Shown here one piece after another: positions 1-12,900 of a DNA stretch of 64,000 bases (positions are counted from its first letter, which is position 1; every line of letters begins with the position of its first letter). The translations under genes and the position numbers were made by a program. The notes beneath the pieces were generated by a model. That model was given only the letters and a program-made list of their open reading frames with translations, was not told the DNA's origin and made no database searches. Source of the stretch: Schistosoma mansoni (Eukaryota; Platyhelminthes; Trematoda; Strigeidida; Schistosomatidae); NCBI RefSeq assembly GCF_000237925.1, contig NC_031495.1, positions 7,417,852 to 7,481,851 on the forward strand, read 5' to 3'.

Positions 1-609
1 AAAATTTTATGTCATAAGACTGAACTATGGTTAAATCAATAGCTTTAGGAATACCATTTCGTTTATATTGTAGATAAGGATAGTTTTTTTCATTGGAAAA
101 CAAATGGAAATTCGTTAGTATTTGTTCTATACATGTGAACGGATCAATACATTAAGTACAAGACACTAACTATGTTAAACCATTAAAAGATTACATGATA
201 TAGGTTGATACAATCTTTATTTGTTGACATTTGTTTATGTAAGAAGTACTATTCGTGCTGCTCTACAAAATCTTTTAGATGGGGCTATACGACGTTTACT
301 AATACATGTCTTTATGATCTTAGGCGATCTAATTAATCAGTGTAATAAATATTCAGTAAGAAGAGTTTAAAATGTCTATCTTTACAGTATCATTAACTTG
401 TTAGCACTCAATTCTGCATTGTCTTGATTGATAACAATGAGTTTGTATGTAAAAAATTGAACATCTGTAAGTGAAGTATGGCTTTAAAACAAATTTATCT
501 ATGTAAAACTGTTATATGGGATATCTACTCAAAGTTTAGGAAACGACCTAATAAGAAATTGTACTTTAAATCGTTACTTGATCACTGCTTTGATACTAGA
601 GTTTTTATT
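1..609. other. no recognisable feature
   Basis: AT-rich sequence left of the Merlin element. An open frame at 478-684 (+) runs into the Merlin terminal repeat and resembles nothing I know, so it is taken as chance. Confidence 0.5.
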
Positions 610-987
610 ACCATGTGGGCGAGACTAAACTTTATGGACGAGCCAATCAGAAGCCTTTGTCGGTTTTCAAGGTCACGGCGCTAAGTTCGGTTCCTGATGC
701 TTACGTATGATCGGTTTACAGCGGATTTTGGGGGAGACGTGATAATTTAGCGTCTACAAGAGAAGTGATCATTAAGATTTTGGCGCGAAATTCAATTATC
801 CATTTGGATAAATAGAGTTTTGGCATTATAGCTGATGTCAGTTCGTGATGAAAACCCTAAGTATAATTCCTAACCTTAACCATGGACTGTAAATCATAAT
901 TTGAATTCTTCACACAGGTTTATAACCCTCATTTGGTCTTAGTTATTATGTTGACACTCTCAGGGTCACTCTAGCGTCGCTCAAAGG

Positions 988-1011
988 TCGTCCATAAATT
1001 ATAGTCTCACC
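988..1011 (-). repeat. internal Merlin terminus-like repeat
   Basis: TCGTCCATAAA followed by AGTCTCACC closely matches the right terminal repeat at 1,243-1,266. Together with the left end at 618 it could delimit an inner element of about 394 bp, so the copy may be composite. A degenerate CCCTAA-like stretch (1,011-1,060) follows directly. Confidence 0.6.
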
Positions 1012-1061
1012 CTTAACCCTAAACCTTAACTCCAACCCTAACCCGTAAACCATACCAATAT

Positions 1062-1259
1062 ACCAACAACATTGAAGCTATGTGGTCGAGGCTAAAAGAC
1101 TTTTTGAAACCTTATCATGGTTTCAGTGGTCGACTACTATGGAGGCATATGGATGAGTTCCTGTACCGTATGCACTATGATTTTAGAACTTCTGAACCTA
1201 TATCTGACCTTCAGAAGTTTTCGAGCCATGTAAAAGAACAGGTCGTCCATAAAGTTTAG
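1062..1259 (+). pseudogene. Merlin transposase, C-terminal fragment
   Basis: An open frame of 65 codons ends at a TAG inside the right terminal repeat. It reads TNNIEAMWSRLKDFLKPYHG, then WRHMDEFLYRMHYDF, ending EQVVHKV. The TN.IE..W..LK...... HG and H.DEF..R pattern is that of the C-terminal end of IS1595/Merlin DDE transposases, just after the last catalytic acidic residue. No start codon or upstream DDE region is present, so this is a remnant. The frame is intact over the fragment, suggesting deletion rather than slow decay. Confidence 0.75.
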
Positions 1260-1274
1260 TCTCGCCAACATGTG

Positions 1275-2034
1275 ATAGAGTATGTCTTCTATTTCTCCTG
1301 GTACTGTTATAAGATAAAGCTTGTGATTATCACCATCTGTACCCTGTAACTAGACACAACTCAACTCTTTTGCCTAGTAATACACATACAGATAGAAGGA
1401 ATATAGCTTGATACATGTGACTGTGAAGTTAAACACAGGTGAGAAAGACTGATTTCGTCATCAAAACTCTAGGTTTCAAAATATGGTCTCCATACACTAA
1501 GTTACATACAGATATATGTTGAAGTAGTTAATAGCTAGAATGTTAAATAACCATAACTTAATACATTTGTTGGGTAGCTCAAATCTGACAAACTGACGAA
1601 ACAACAGGGTTATGATAAAAATGTCATAATTTGATCTTATAACGTATTCATCGCAGGAGCTGTCGATTACATATTTGATTTCTGCTATGAGAGATCCTAA
1701 AGTGAGATTAATCCGTAGTTTGAGGCGTGTCGACAGATGTATGGATTTATTGGTTAGACCCATTCATAGTCTTTGATATGATATTTTGGGTCTCATTGAG
1801 AATCAACACTTAAGAATGCTAGTTTTGTAGAACCAAATTGGTGCAGACTAAAAGCTGAAAGTTGTGATTTGAATATATTCTTTTCTTGACCAGTTGTGAA
1901 ATTTATGGGAAATTGCATATTTCCTAGAAAACCCAATTTGAACAGTTTTCTACAGGTCGACAGGTTAATATACACTATTTTTGAGCTAATTACAATTAAA
2001 TTATTTAATATATGATACGAGAAATTAATAATGA
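1275..2034. other. no recognisable feature
   Basis: AT-rich. An 88-codon open frame at 1,497-1,763 (-) has no recognisable motif. I see no repeat shared with the rest of the window. Confidence 0.4.
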
Positions 2035-3072
2035 TGTTATATCTAGAGCCTAGATCCTCAAAACTGCCAGGTATTTATAGATTTTAGTAAGAACAAAACC
2101 ATCACTATAGTCCTCCAATCCGCATACTGGGAGTTATTATCACTTGTCCAATAGGGAAGCTACACGTAGAGATTCTGAAATATTCTTCCACAAAATGATT
2201 GAATGGAATATCTTCGGCTCTTTCTGAGCTTCTTAGAGCTTCCTCAAGTTCATCCGTGGGCCGTTCTCACACCTCCTCTCTTTAAAGTCTATTGTGTAAG
2301 ACGTTTACCTCGGGTCCACCTGAAACGTGGTTACCATATTCCTCTTGCGGTTCATTACCCTTGAAGGTTGCGCCACTTTGCCCTTCCGTCTTTCACTTTT
2401 TCTACGTTCGTTCTCCTTAGGGCTTTTTCGAGATGAATCCACAAGCATTTGAAATGGGAGTCGGCTTTGTGTGACCAATGTTCGGCCATCTCCTTGAATT
2501 TGATTTATGTGTCTTATACACGTTCCGACATTTCTCCGGATTAGCTACAATATATTTCCGACCCGACGTTCTACAACACCCGGTTCCCTCTTTCTATTAC
2601 TTTGATACGACTTGATAAGTACCCTTTCGCCCACCTGGAAGCTGCGAGTGACCGCACGATGCTCATTCGTAGGTTTATTTGTCTTGATGGGCAGTAATAT
2701 ACTCTAAAAGACTGTTAGAAGTTTTCTTCCGAACATTCACCCAGCTGGGGGACTTTCCTCCTGGCAATGCCGGGTTGGGGGTAACTTTGTAAGACATTAA
2801 GAATTTACCAATCACTCCTTCTTCTTTGACTAAAGCTCTTTTTATCGTAACAACGGATCTTTCTGTTTGGCTATTCGACTGAGGATGGTACGGCATTTTT
2901 ACTTCAATACCGTTTAAAAGCAGATGACATATACTGAGTGCCGTTGTCAGTCACCAAGATTTCTGGAGCCCCAGAACAAGCAAACAATCCTGACAATCTT
3001 CCTATTGTACTCTCTGACGTTGTTTTCGGCTTCTTAGAGCTTCCTCAACCTCACCCGTAGGCTGTCCTCACA
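2035..3072 (-). mobile_element. gypsy-type LTR retrotransposon fragment (fossil)
   Basis: A fossil. The left part (about 2,035-2,275) matches the solo LTR at 38.3 kb, starting TGTTATATCT. The middle encodes, on the minus strand near 2,675-2,896, the end of a Ty3/gypsy integrase core (PYHPQSNSQTER motif). About 3,025-3,072 repeats the end of the LTR. Gag, protease and reverse transcriptase are absent, so this is a short, broken remnant with several breaks, moderately old. Confidence 0.7.
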
Positions 3073-3690
3073 ATTGCATAATAAGTTTATAGGCGAAGAT
3101 TACAGAAAATGATTAGAATCTGAAGTGAAATAATAAATGCAAATAAACAATATAGGGTTATAGAAACCATTAAAAAGGGGAAGGCTATTTTGTTCTAGCA
3201 CAGAGTGTGTCATATGAATAAATGTATATTCATTTCACACAAAAATGAATGGACGAAATCTTAAAACTAGATATAAAATAGCATGATGTTAATTACCACC
3301 TGAAGACTGATCAAAAGAGTCAATAAGATGATCCATAATCAGAGGATCCTTTTGACCTTATTCGTTAAGAAAAAGGTCGAAATATACAAGATAATGATAT
3401 CACGCTATTTTTATTTAAATTAATTGTCAAAGTTTGAGAAAAATGTGACTTACATTATACACATTTATACACCAAACTGCAAACCTTGTTTTTACGTAAC
3501 TAATCGTAGTAACGGACACGTGTAAACTTAAAGCAAGTGGAATGTGTGAGAAAAAACACTTGACTATCAAACCTAATCAGAAAATAAACTTGAGATTTAT
3601 AATAATCTATATGTTAGCTATAATTACCAAATAAGTAGTAATATGGGTTTAGTAGTCCATTTGAAAAACAATAAAATTATCATTCCCTTA
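3073..3690. other. no recognisable feature
   Basis: AT-rich non-coding sequence; no repeat or open frame of note. Confidence 0.4.
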
Positions 3691-3928
3691 GTATTGTTTG
3701 CTTGAATCTTCTCATTGACGTTTAAGAATGCAATTGATCAGTCCGTAATTGGCATATGTGCATTCTGTGCGTATTGCCTCGATATAGCCTTATTTCATAA
3801 GTATTGTAAGCAAAGATGAATAGTGGCTAGCAGTGGGATGCAGGTACATCCAGCTGACGAGTCCAAAATAGGACGAAACGCGTGTCCTGGATTCCACTGC
3901 TAGCCATTATCCATCTTTGCTTACAATA
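3691..3928. repeat. family A (Sm-alpha SINE) copy, fold-back form
   Basis: The left part (3,691-3,838) is the tail side of an Sm-alpha unit on the minus strand, ending in the GATGRATAGTGGCTAGCAGTGG module. The right part (3,840-3,928) is the hammerhead side on the plus strand, ending in the complement of that module. The copy is thus a hairpin of about 30 bp arms around a ribozyme, and the tRNA-like part is missing. Confidence 0.8.
3848..3892 (+). ncRNA. hammerhead ribozyme, Sm-alpha type, all core bases present
   Basis: Stem I pairs ATCCAG (3,848-3,853) with CTGGAT (3,887-3,892). The core is CTGACGA (3,854-3,860). Stem II pairs GTCC (3,861-3,864) with GGAC (3,871-3,874) around AAAATA. GAAA lies at 3,875-3,878, followed by a short stem III and the GTC cleavage triplet (3,884-3,886). 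This is the Schistosoma satellite hammerhead arrangement and the only Sm-alpha copy in this window in which I see every invariant base. Confidence 0.85.
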
Positions 3929-4699
3929 AAATTATCAGTTCTGCGTTTCTATAGTTTTTGTAACTGAACTACTGACTATTATATCCATCAAACAAAATCG
4001 TAAGATTGAAAATCTTTTGAAACAACACTGTTTTGAAGTTTATCAGAACCATAAATTCATATAAATAAATGAGTGAAGCAAAAGAACATACTGAACACCT
4101 TGAAACGACTGTTATTAGAATGACAAGTTTGTCTGGAATGATCTGTTCAAAGATAGTTCATATCACTCAATGGGATCAGCCGGAAAACTATTGAAAACTA
4201 TGGAATACCGAACAACTGTTTCATCCTTGCATGGGATTCTTCAGCATTGAGAACATATAACCTAATTAAGATTCAAACACAAGATTTTAAAATTTTGTAG
4301 TTATCAGATCAATTTTAACATATCCAAATGATAACAATAACAATTGACACATAGATTGAAGCTGAATTATTTGTTCTACTAAACTTTAATAGCCTAAATC
4401 TTGGTACTAAGGGAAGTATTCGTAAAAAAGCAGTTTTTGATAAGATTTTCTAACTGATTCAATGTTAGATTGTTTGTATATATAGTGTTTATGAAAGTCT
4501 CTAAACTATACAAGCTATTGAATAATTTAATAAAAAAACACTAGACAAGATCAAGTCGACTGGTCATTTCCTCGAAATCAGAAAGACTACCAGTTGAGCC
4601 GATTACAGTATTGAAATAAATACTTTTTTTCAGTAAAAAAAACTGGGAACAGATTTATTCAAATCCTTTAATTTTTATATGATTGAAAAGTTTCTCTGG
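3929..4699. other. no recognisable feature
   Basis: AT-rich sequence with no repeat or coding signal I can support. Confidence 0.4.
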
Positions 4700-5092
4700 T
4701 TTAAATTGATTTCATTGAAATCATGAACCGAATAATGTGAAATCACCTTTCTAAACATGAAAGCACTGGACGGCTACTTCCTCCTAGTATGAGATGACTC
4801 AGCAATGCGTATCCACGATTCTGCAAGCTGGATTCTGACCTGAGACCGTCGGTCTTGAGCGCGAACTTTTAACCTATAGACCACTGAGCCGGCATCTATT
4901 TGCGCCAATGTCCAACTTTAACCAATCCACCATGTCGTACAACCATATTCTATTTTCTTCAGTGAGTAAATACCTCACACTGCCTCTCTAGGACGAAATG
5001 GCCGTCCAATGTTTCAAGGTTTTTAGTGGTGGTCTAACACTGATCGGTTTATGATTTCAATGAAATTCAACAATCTCCACAACCTAAAACTA
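4700..5092 (-). repeat. family B SINE copy, diverged
   Basis: It carries the family B tRNA-like head in reverse (ACCACTGAGCCGGCAT near 4,881) and, from about 4,990, the 3' module on the opposite strand (GACGAAATGGCCGTCC). It is therefore a partial fold-back copy. Confidence 0.75.
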
Positions 5093-5321
5093 AAATTGAT
5101 CTCAACTAACTTAGAAAATATCGATTTCACTAGGTAAGTTCATCGAGATTAACACTCTGTGAAAAAATGTGCTAATAAGCTGATTTTATGGGAAATACAG
5201 CTATGACAGCGATCAACTCAGTAAATTAAAGTGTACCACTCATCAGACATTTGTGTTCATTAAACAAGAGCTATGCATATAGTTATTTGTTCTTGTAATT
5301 AACTTTCGAATGTATCTTAAA

Positions 5322-5862
5322 TAAGCAAAGATGGATAGTGGCTAGCAGTGGAATCCAGTTTGACGCGCTTGTCATCCTATTTGGAACTACTTAGCTGGAT
5401 GTACCTGCGTCTCCGATTTGTTGATGTTCACTCTGTGACTCGAACCCAGTAACTTTCGCTTCAAACGCCATCGCGTTATCCACTCAGCTACTAAGTCCAG
5501 ATAGCCACTTGCTTGTGCAATGAGGTGAAGTTTAAATTCACTTAGTATTGTTTGTTTTAATCCTCCCATTGATGTTTAGGACTATGACTGGTCAGTCTCT
5601 AATTGGCATATGTGCATAATGTGCGTATTGCCTCGATACAGCCTAAATTCACAAGCATTATAAGCAAAGATGGATAGTGGCTAGTAGTGGAATCCAGTTT
5701 GACGCGCGTTTCGTCCTATTTGTGATTCGTCAGCTGGATGTATCTGCATCTCAGAGTTGATGTTCACTCTGGGACTCGAACCCAGTAACTTTCGCTTCAA
5801 ACGCCATCGCGTTATCCAATTAGCTACGGGGTCCTGATAGCCACTTGATTGTTCAACAAACA
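5322..5862 (-). repeat. family A (Sm-alpha) tandem copy, about 1.6 units
   Basis: Two units in direct tandem: TAAGCAAAGATGGATAGTGG starts at 5,322 and again at 5,661, so the unit is 339 bp. The tRNA-like B box reads GGGACTCGAACCCAGTA on this strand. Hammerhead modules lie at about 5,350-5,400 (strongly altered) and 5,690-5,740 (stem II altered), both on the minus strand, both with a TTT insert at the cleavage junction. Tandem units are what an Sm-alpha satellite or multimeric RNA would leave. Confidence 0.85.
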
Positions 5863-6589
5863 GTACTAAGTATCTTAAATAAGGCTCACAAAGGGACAAA
5901 TTCAAATTTTTTGACGAATTTTTAATTTCACAAGTGGAAAGTCTAAGTATATTCGATAGTCCTCTTCTTAATGCATATCAACTTTTTAAATTTCCTCATA
6001 AGATTTCAATTCTTTTTCCTAAAAATCGTTAGTTAACTGAAGCTTTCATTTATGTTTTCGGTTTAAAATAGAGTACTAGTGGATTAGTGATTAAACTCAA
6101 GAATGAATATCTTAATGGATCTAATAGAAATTTACATTGTAATATTCTAAATGATTCGGATTTAGAATTATTAAAATCATAGTCATGGTAATTAAACCAA
6201 TCATTGTATAGGTGTTCTGTCTTAAACAATCATTTTTTATCACTGTTGATATTTTACGTTCTATGTATTTCCAGGTAGTGGTTTGTATAACAAATCGGAA
6301 CTCGCTTAACGGTCATTCTGTGAAACTTACACTTTGACTGACAACAGAATTTTGTCAGTAATAACTATTACTACTATGGGGGTTTTCAGAGATTGTTAGA
6401 TTTCATAATTTGTACCTTAATGACTCACAAGTGATTAGTTTTTAGAGGTGATTTCAATAGTTCAAAAGCGAAGCTTTGACCAATGAAATTTATCCATGTC
6501 AGTTGTGAGATAGTTACATACTAACACGATCGAGAAACAGTTAAGAAACATTGTGACTCCAGACCATTTAAAAAAATCAAAATCATTGG
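5863..6589. other. no recognisable feature
   Basis: AT-rich region upstream of VAL gene 1; no repeat recognised. Confidence 0.4.
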
Positions 6590-6705
6590 GTGCCTGCTTA
6601 TTAGTTTGAAAGTTCAACACTTATTGAGACGCCTGAATTTCTCAAGTTCAATCCCTTGTCCAGTCGTAGATCGGCACTTCTGAGGAGAACCATACTAGGA
6701 TGTAA
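6590..6705 (+). repeat. family B SINE remnant
   Basis: An old copy recognised by TTCAATCCCTTGTCCAGTCG (B-box area) followed by GCACTTCTGAGGAG and CATACTAGGA. About 230 bp upstream of the VAL gene 1 start codon. Confidence 0.5.
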
Positions 6706-6936
6706 CATTTATTTAGTAACATATAGTTTTGGTATGTATATAATGATCATAAATGGAAATGATTGGGGGATTATTTTAAAAAAGTCATGAAAATTGATTA
6801 GATATATATGTCCTAATATGTTGGTTGCCAGTTTATATGTCCGTATTCATTCTTTGAGAAAAATAATACAAATGTCCATAAGACAATAAAATGGTTATGT
6901 TTAAATAAGTTGACTTTTATAATATTATAACTAATC

Positions 6937-6983
6937 ATGATAATAAATAAACTTAATAAGGAGGCTATACAGGCTCATAATGA
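6937..6983 (+). CDS. VAL gene 1 exon 1
   Basis: 47 nt from an ATG to a GTAAGT donor, ending in phase 2. It encodes [15 protein letters not shown] plus two bases of a Glu codon. The length equals gene 2 exon 1 exactly and the residues align without gaps ([15 protein letters not shown]), which is why this start was chosen despite 18 kb to exon 2. Confidence 0.85.
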
Positions 6984-9900
6984 GTAAGTTATACCAAGTC
7001 TTTTTTGTTGTTTAAAGTGTTGCGGTGGCTACTATTTGTAAAGTACAGTTAAATTTAACATCTCTCTCTCTCTCTTATTGATCTGGCTACTAAATATTGA
7101 TTTAATTACTTGTTGTCAGGAAATAAGAACAGGTTTATTTCACAATTGGGATATAAATTAACTAATTCATTAATGTAGTTAGTCTTATCTAAAGGAGAAA
7201 AACAACGACAACAACAAACAGAAATTCTCAAAATCTAATCACAAATTAGCTAGATGAATAAGTAACAACTATTATTCAGTATAGGGGGGTTTGTGAAGAT
7301 TTTAGTATATTCACAGTTGTAACCATGAGTTGATCTAAGTTAGGCTGCCATTTGAGTACCCGAAAGCATTTGACGGCCCATTCGTTCTCAGTAGTGCTCT
7401 ATGACAATACTATAGTTTCCACAAATCCTCATACTGATAATAATCATGTGCTCATTAGTGACTAACTTTAAGATGTAACTCTTGTAGTTTTAGTGAGAAG
7501 CCATAACCAGTGTGGGTGTCGGACAGTTATCCACCTCAGACAACTGATGTTAGGTTGCGCAAGATCATGAATTAATTGAAATTGGATAGTAAAACTGTTG
7601 GATTCCAGCTCAGTGGTTTAGAGGCTGAGCGTTCGCATGTGAGGTTAAAGGTCCTGGGTTTGAGTCCCGCGAGTGTGATTGTGGATCTGCATGGCTGAGG
7701 AGTTCCATACTACGACGAAACGGCCGTCCAGTGTTACTAAGTTTTTAACGGTGGTCTTACTTAGATCTAATCTTAATTTCAACTATTCTACATTATTCAA
7801 GTTTTTTACTGAACCTATCCAAACTTTGAATATCTTATCATTGTATTATTCGATCAAACTAATCTATTTTCAGATTCCTATCAAGTATTTTGTTAATTTG
7901 TACATACAATAAGACGAACTTTATTTTGGTACAAATTCATTACTGTTTACTATTTAACGTTTATTTAATCCAGACAGTTAATAGTTAGACTGACTACAAG
8001 AAATAACTACGAAACGTTTATCTTTAAAACTAACAAACCAAAGTTATTTTGTGATGAATGAATTCAAGATCATTCTTCTTTCATCTGTTAAGGTTTTATT
8101 TTATGAAATAAATACTTGTATAGAATCCGTTATAGATTTCATCCCACATGAAGTTCATTTATCTTGGCTGATTATGGTTTTTAAGTAGTATATTGTACAT
8201 TAGTGTAACTATGATATGAATAGTTCTTCTAAAAAATCCAAATTATATGGGGATATTAATTATTTTCTGACAGATTTCTTTAGCTTATTATGTTCTTTTT
8301 CGATATAAATTCAGTCATAATGAAAAAGGTTTAAACAATTATTGATAAGTAAACAGAGATGGATAGTGGCTAGCAGTGNNNNNNNNNNNNNNNNNNNNNN
8401 NNNNNNNNNNNNNNNNNNNNNNNNNNNNNNNNNNNNNNNNNNNNNNNNNNNNNNNNNNNNNNNNNNNNNNNNNNNNNNNNNNNNNNNNNNNNNNNNNNNN
8501 NNNNNNNNNNNNNNNNNNNNNNNNNNNNNNNNNNNNNNNNNNNNNNNNNNNNNNNNNNNNNNNNNNNNNNNNNNNNNNGTAAACAGAAGATGGATAGTGG
8601 CTAGCAGTGGAATCCAGTTTGACGCGCGTTTCGTCCTATTTGGGACTCGTTAGCTGGATATACCTTCATCTCAGATTTGTTGATGTTCACTCTGGGACTC
8701 GAACCCAGTACCTTTCGCTTCAAACGCCATCGTGTTATCCACTCGGTCACTGAGTCCTGATAGCCACTTGCTTGTGCGATGGGACGAAACTCGCGTCCTG
8801 GATTCCACTGCTAGCCACTATCCATCTCTGTTTACCATGCTTGTGAATTAAGGCTATATCGAGGCAATGCGCACAGTATGCACATATGCCAATTAGGGGC
8901 TGACCAGTTGCAGTCCTAACAAATCGATGGGAAGATTCAAACAAACAATACTGAATGAATTTAATTATTGATAAGGTTTTCGCTTAAACAAAAGTGTTTG
9001 AGTCTATTATAATTACTTATTGGTTTATGCTTATTACTCCTCATAGAGGAGCATAGGCTGACCACTAGCATTCTCTATCCAACTCTGTCCTGGACAATCC
9101 TTTCCACTAGTTTCTTGATGCTATTCATTCTTTTCATTTCTTTATCCAATTCCCGACGCAATGTGTTCCTTGGTATTCCGCTTTTCCTCTTCCCTTCAGG
9201 ATTCCAAGTAAGAGCTTCCTTCGTGATGCAGTTCGATGATTTCCACAATGTATGTTTTATCCATATGATTCAAAACAACAGTTGTTGACTTAATGAACTG
9301 ACGTCTTTGTTCGGCTGCCCCTAGTTTCCTTCTAAACTACTTATGTAATAGCTGGCGTCGTTCGTCGTGGTCGACATCAGTACAGCATATATAACAGTTA
9401 TTTGAGCTACTACAGTTATTGAAGGTTTACAACCTTATCAAATAATTTTCCATCTTTGTCAAATACTCTATGCTTAACTTCAATATTTATGACTTGCTCT
9501 TTCCACGGACTATGACCAACGCTTAGAGGATACCTATGACCAGAAACCTTAAGTCTAGCATGATTTTTTAATTGTTGGTTGGGTTTCTGAGAAATATTTT
9601 CATTTTTTAATAATTTTCAATGATACAATTGTAATAAGAGTTACGTAATTGAGATTATGATTTACTGGTTAACGGATTTAATTTTCAGTCACCGAGGTGG
9701 GTTTTAGAAAACTTTCAGACTAATAGAGAAGTCCTATGCTGCGAACAGGATCCAAATAGTAACCAGTTACTGCGGTGCATTTATTAGGAAATTACTAACT
9801 AAATATTGACATTATTTTAACTTGTAATGTTTTTCATTGTCCAGTTGCTGATATTTCGACTGAAATTTGATCAGTTTCGGTTGCGTTGCCTTGATATAGT

Positions 9901-12900
9901 CATTGTGACACAAGTTCACATACAGAATAGATGGAACGTGGCTAGCAGTGGAATCTGAATATGAGCTAAATGATGGCACGAAAATTGAAATTTTAGGGAC
10001 TCTCATCTGCATTTTCTATGACAATGAAGAATAAGTAATTACGTTCGTTGTGAATTTGATCATAAAAAGTTTGTAAGGACAAGTTTCCATTTTTGTTTAC
10101 ATTTTGTCACTCGCCAGCTGGATGTATCCACATCCAAATTGATAGTCGTTCCGGGACTCAAACCCACGCTTCAAACCTCAACGTGTTATCCTAATTACAA
10201 CTGAGTCTAGATAGCAACTGGCTTGTGTAAAAATGAACTGTATAAAACTTTATATCTTTAGTATAAACAAGGAAAAAACATAAAAAGATTTATTCTACAT
10301 TACTATTTTTATCAGTATGGAATTTGTGGCCATTGTTCGTGATTTCAATCACATTCAGTAATCTCCATAATTTCTCTACCAATAATTATCATGTACTCAC
10401 TGATAACTACCTTTAAGAGGAAATTTCCAGACTTCCAGTGAGAAGCAGAGACCAGTAGAGTTTAACCGTTTTCGGTATGAGGAAGGTACTCACAGAAGAC
10501 AATCGAAGATTTTCGAGCATCACAATAGATTGATTTAAATTAAATATGTACACCATCTAGTGTTGGATCAGTAGTCTGAAAATAAAGCGTTCTCATGAAA
10601 GATCGAAAGTCCTGGGTTCAGTTCCTGGTTGGTGGGTCATGAATGTACACTACTGAGGAGTCTCTTACTGGACACAAAGCAGTTGTCCAGTGCTTTTAGA
10701 CTATCAATGATACCTAATTGTATTGATAAAAGTCTATGATGTAACGTTGAAATTATAAAATTAGAGAAACCTTGTAACTACAAGTGTATATACAGATGAC
10801 TTACATACTTTTAAAAATAGTAAATTCAATTAAATATTATTTATTTTATGGAATAAAATATATCGATCAGAAAAACATTAAATGGTAAAATCGACCCTTT
10901 AACTGTATCTAGTTCTATATACAAAGTTTTATTTTTAACAACGAATTTAGGTCATGAGATAGTCGCAGTTTTAATTTATATCTTTATCCCAATTATTACT
11001 TATTTAAAGAATCTTTTAGAATTCTAAGTGCTTCATTTATGTAGTTATTATTTTCATATTTAAAATCATGAGTCAATTGAAGCTAGACCACCATGGAAAA
11101 CCTGGAAGCACTGGACGGCTGTTTCGTCCTATTATGGGACTCCTCAACAGTGCGCATCCACGATCCCGCCTCGCGAGCGAAATTCGAACCCGGGACCTAC
11201 CAGCACTTAACCGATAGACCACTGAACTTGCCGGTATCCAACGGTGTTAATGTCTAACTTCAACCAATCCATGAAGTTCGAGCAACCGTTCACCAATTGT
11301 CTTCAGTGAGTTCTTATCTCTAGGTTTTCCATGGTGGTTTAGCTTCAATTGACTCATGATTTCAACTATGAAAATACTGAAATCTCCACAAAATCCCTTC
11401 TGAGTAGTCATTATTCTTAAACTTTTTAAACATTTGTATTAATTATTTTATTTTTGTATTGGTTGTTTGAATCTTCCCACTGACTTTTAGGATTGCAATC
11501 GATCAGTCTCTTATTGACATATATCCGTACTGTGAGGATTGCCATAAGTCACAAACAATATAAGCAAAGTTAGATGGTGATTAGTAGTGGAATCCAAGAC
11601 GAGCGTTTTGTCCTAACGCAATGTCATTTGGAGCGAATGGTACCGCGTTCGAGTCCTGGGGTGAACAGCAACTTTGAAATGCTGGAACATCCAGATTACA
11701 AGTCACAAGTAGGACGAAACGTGCGTCCTGTATTACCCTACTAGCCATCATCTATCTTTGCTTATAGTTGTATTCATTATTTTACTGAAAGCATATCAAA
11801 AACAGGTGGGACTTTCAAAGCTTATTAGCTTTAGAAACAATTAAGTTTAATCTAACCAATCTTTAATTAATCGTTTCCAGATAGCGAGTTACTTCAATTA
11901 AAACAGATAAACTCTTAAACTATAACCTAAGATCTATTGGTTGAAGTTTCGTTCCTTCAAACGATTTCTTAACTCTTTACAAATATTTCAGTAGTACTTA
12001 AATACACTATTATTCCTGTTAGGATAAGTAAGGACTTAACTATTTCAAGTATGATTTACATACGATATTGATTTATTTTTTTTACAAATTTCTATGATAT
12101 CTAATCATATTACTTATATCCGTTGATTTTAGATGATTAACTTTATAGTATTGGATATTTAAGTGTATTCTGTAAACTAATGACTAATGAATGTCAAGTA
12201 CTACTCGGTTTAATCTATGCAAATCTGACTGTAAATAAATCATCTAACAAGTATTATATTCATATGTCACTTTGAATTATTGAAAGTGTCAAATAAATTG
12301 TTGTTTAATATCTTAGTATTCTTACCGGCAAAGTTCTGTAGTATGGTCTACTTATATCCATATAAGTAGTATATGGTGAGTGTCAGTCATAGAATGTATT
12401 TTGGCAGAAGACCGATAAGGAAAGAACTGAAATGAGGTGCAATTGGTGGGAAAATGCATGAATAATGAAATTAGAGAAAATGAACTGATATTTACAGAAG
12501 GAACAGTGAAGATTGAGACAGTTGGTTGTTATTTTGCAAATTAACTGTTCATTGTAAAGTTATCAGAGTTTAATGAGATAGTCTGTAATTTGTGCTTAAA
12601 CACATTCGATTGTCTCCACTCATGTTCTAGTTAACTACAGTTTGGTTTATGGTTTACCTGTTAAGGTACCAAGTTATGGCTAAAATTACAAAATTCACTT
12701 AGATCTGATATTTTTCTGTCTTAATGAAGTTGTGAAATTTAGCATTTTCTCGAACATTCTAATCTACCTTATTATCAAATCATTCGATGAAATTAAAAAC
12801 CTGAAGTCTGTTTATAATTGACTGTTTTTGTCTAATTGGGTACAGGGTAAATTGAACAAATAATACTAAATTACTATCTATTTTTTGTATTGTTTGTTTG

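Larger units (their letters stand above)
618..1266 (+). mobile_element. Merlin DNA transposon, internally deleted copy
   Basis: The ends are perfect inverted repeats of 24 bp: 618-641 begins GGCGAGACTAAAC and 1,243-1,266 is its reverse complement. The flanks are 8-bp near-duplicates, ACCATGTG at 610-617 and AACATGTG at 1,267-1,274, which fits the 8-9 bp target duplications of Merlin (IS1016/IS1595-related) elements known from schistosomes. Inside is the C-terminal part of a transposase (separate entry). The catalytic N-terminal two thirds is missing, so the copy cannot move itself. A third terminus-like sequence lies inside at 988-1,011. Confidence 0.85.

Noticed and set aside
1011-1060. telomeric repeat (CCCTAA-like tract)
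   Set aside because: Only a few imperfect units within a transposon, not an array.
5322-5862. CRISPR-like or tandem satellite array
   Set aside because: Only 1.6 units of a known SINE; no short repeats with unique spacers anywhere.
8342-8653. open frames running through runs of N (also at 26,092-26,628 and 49,207-49,594)
   Set aside because: The length comes from unknown bases.
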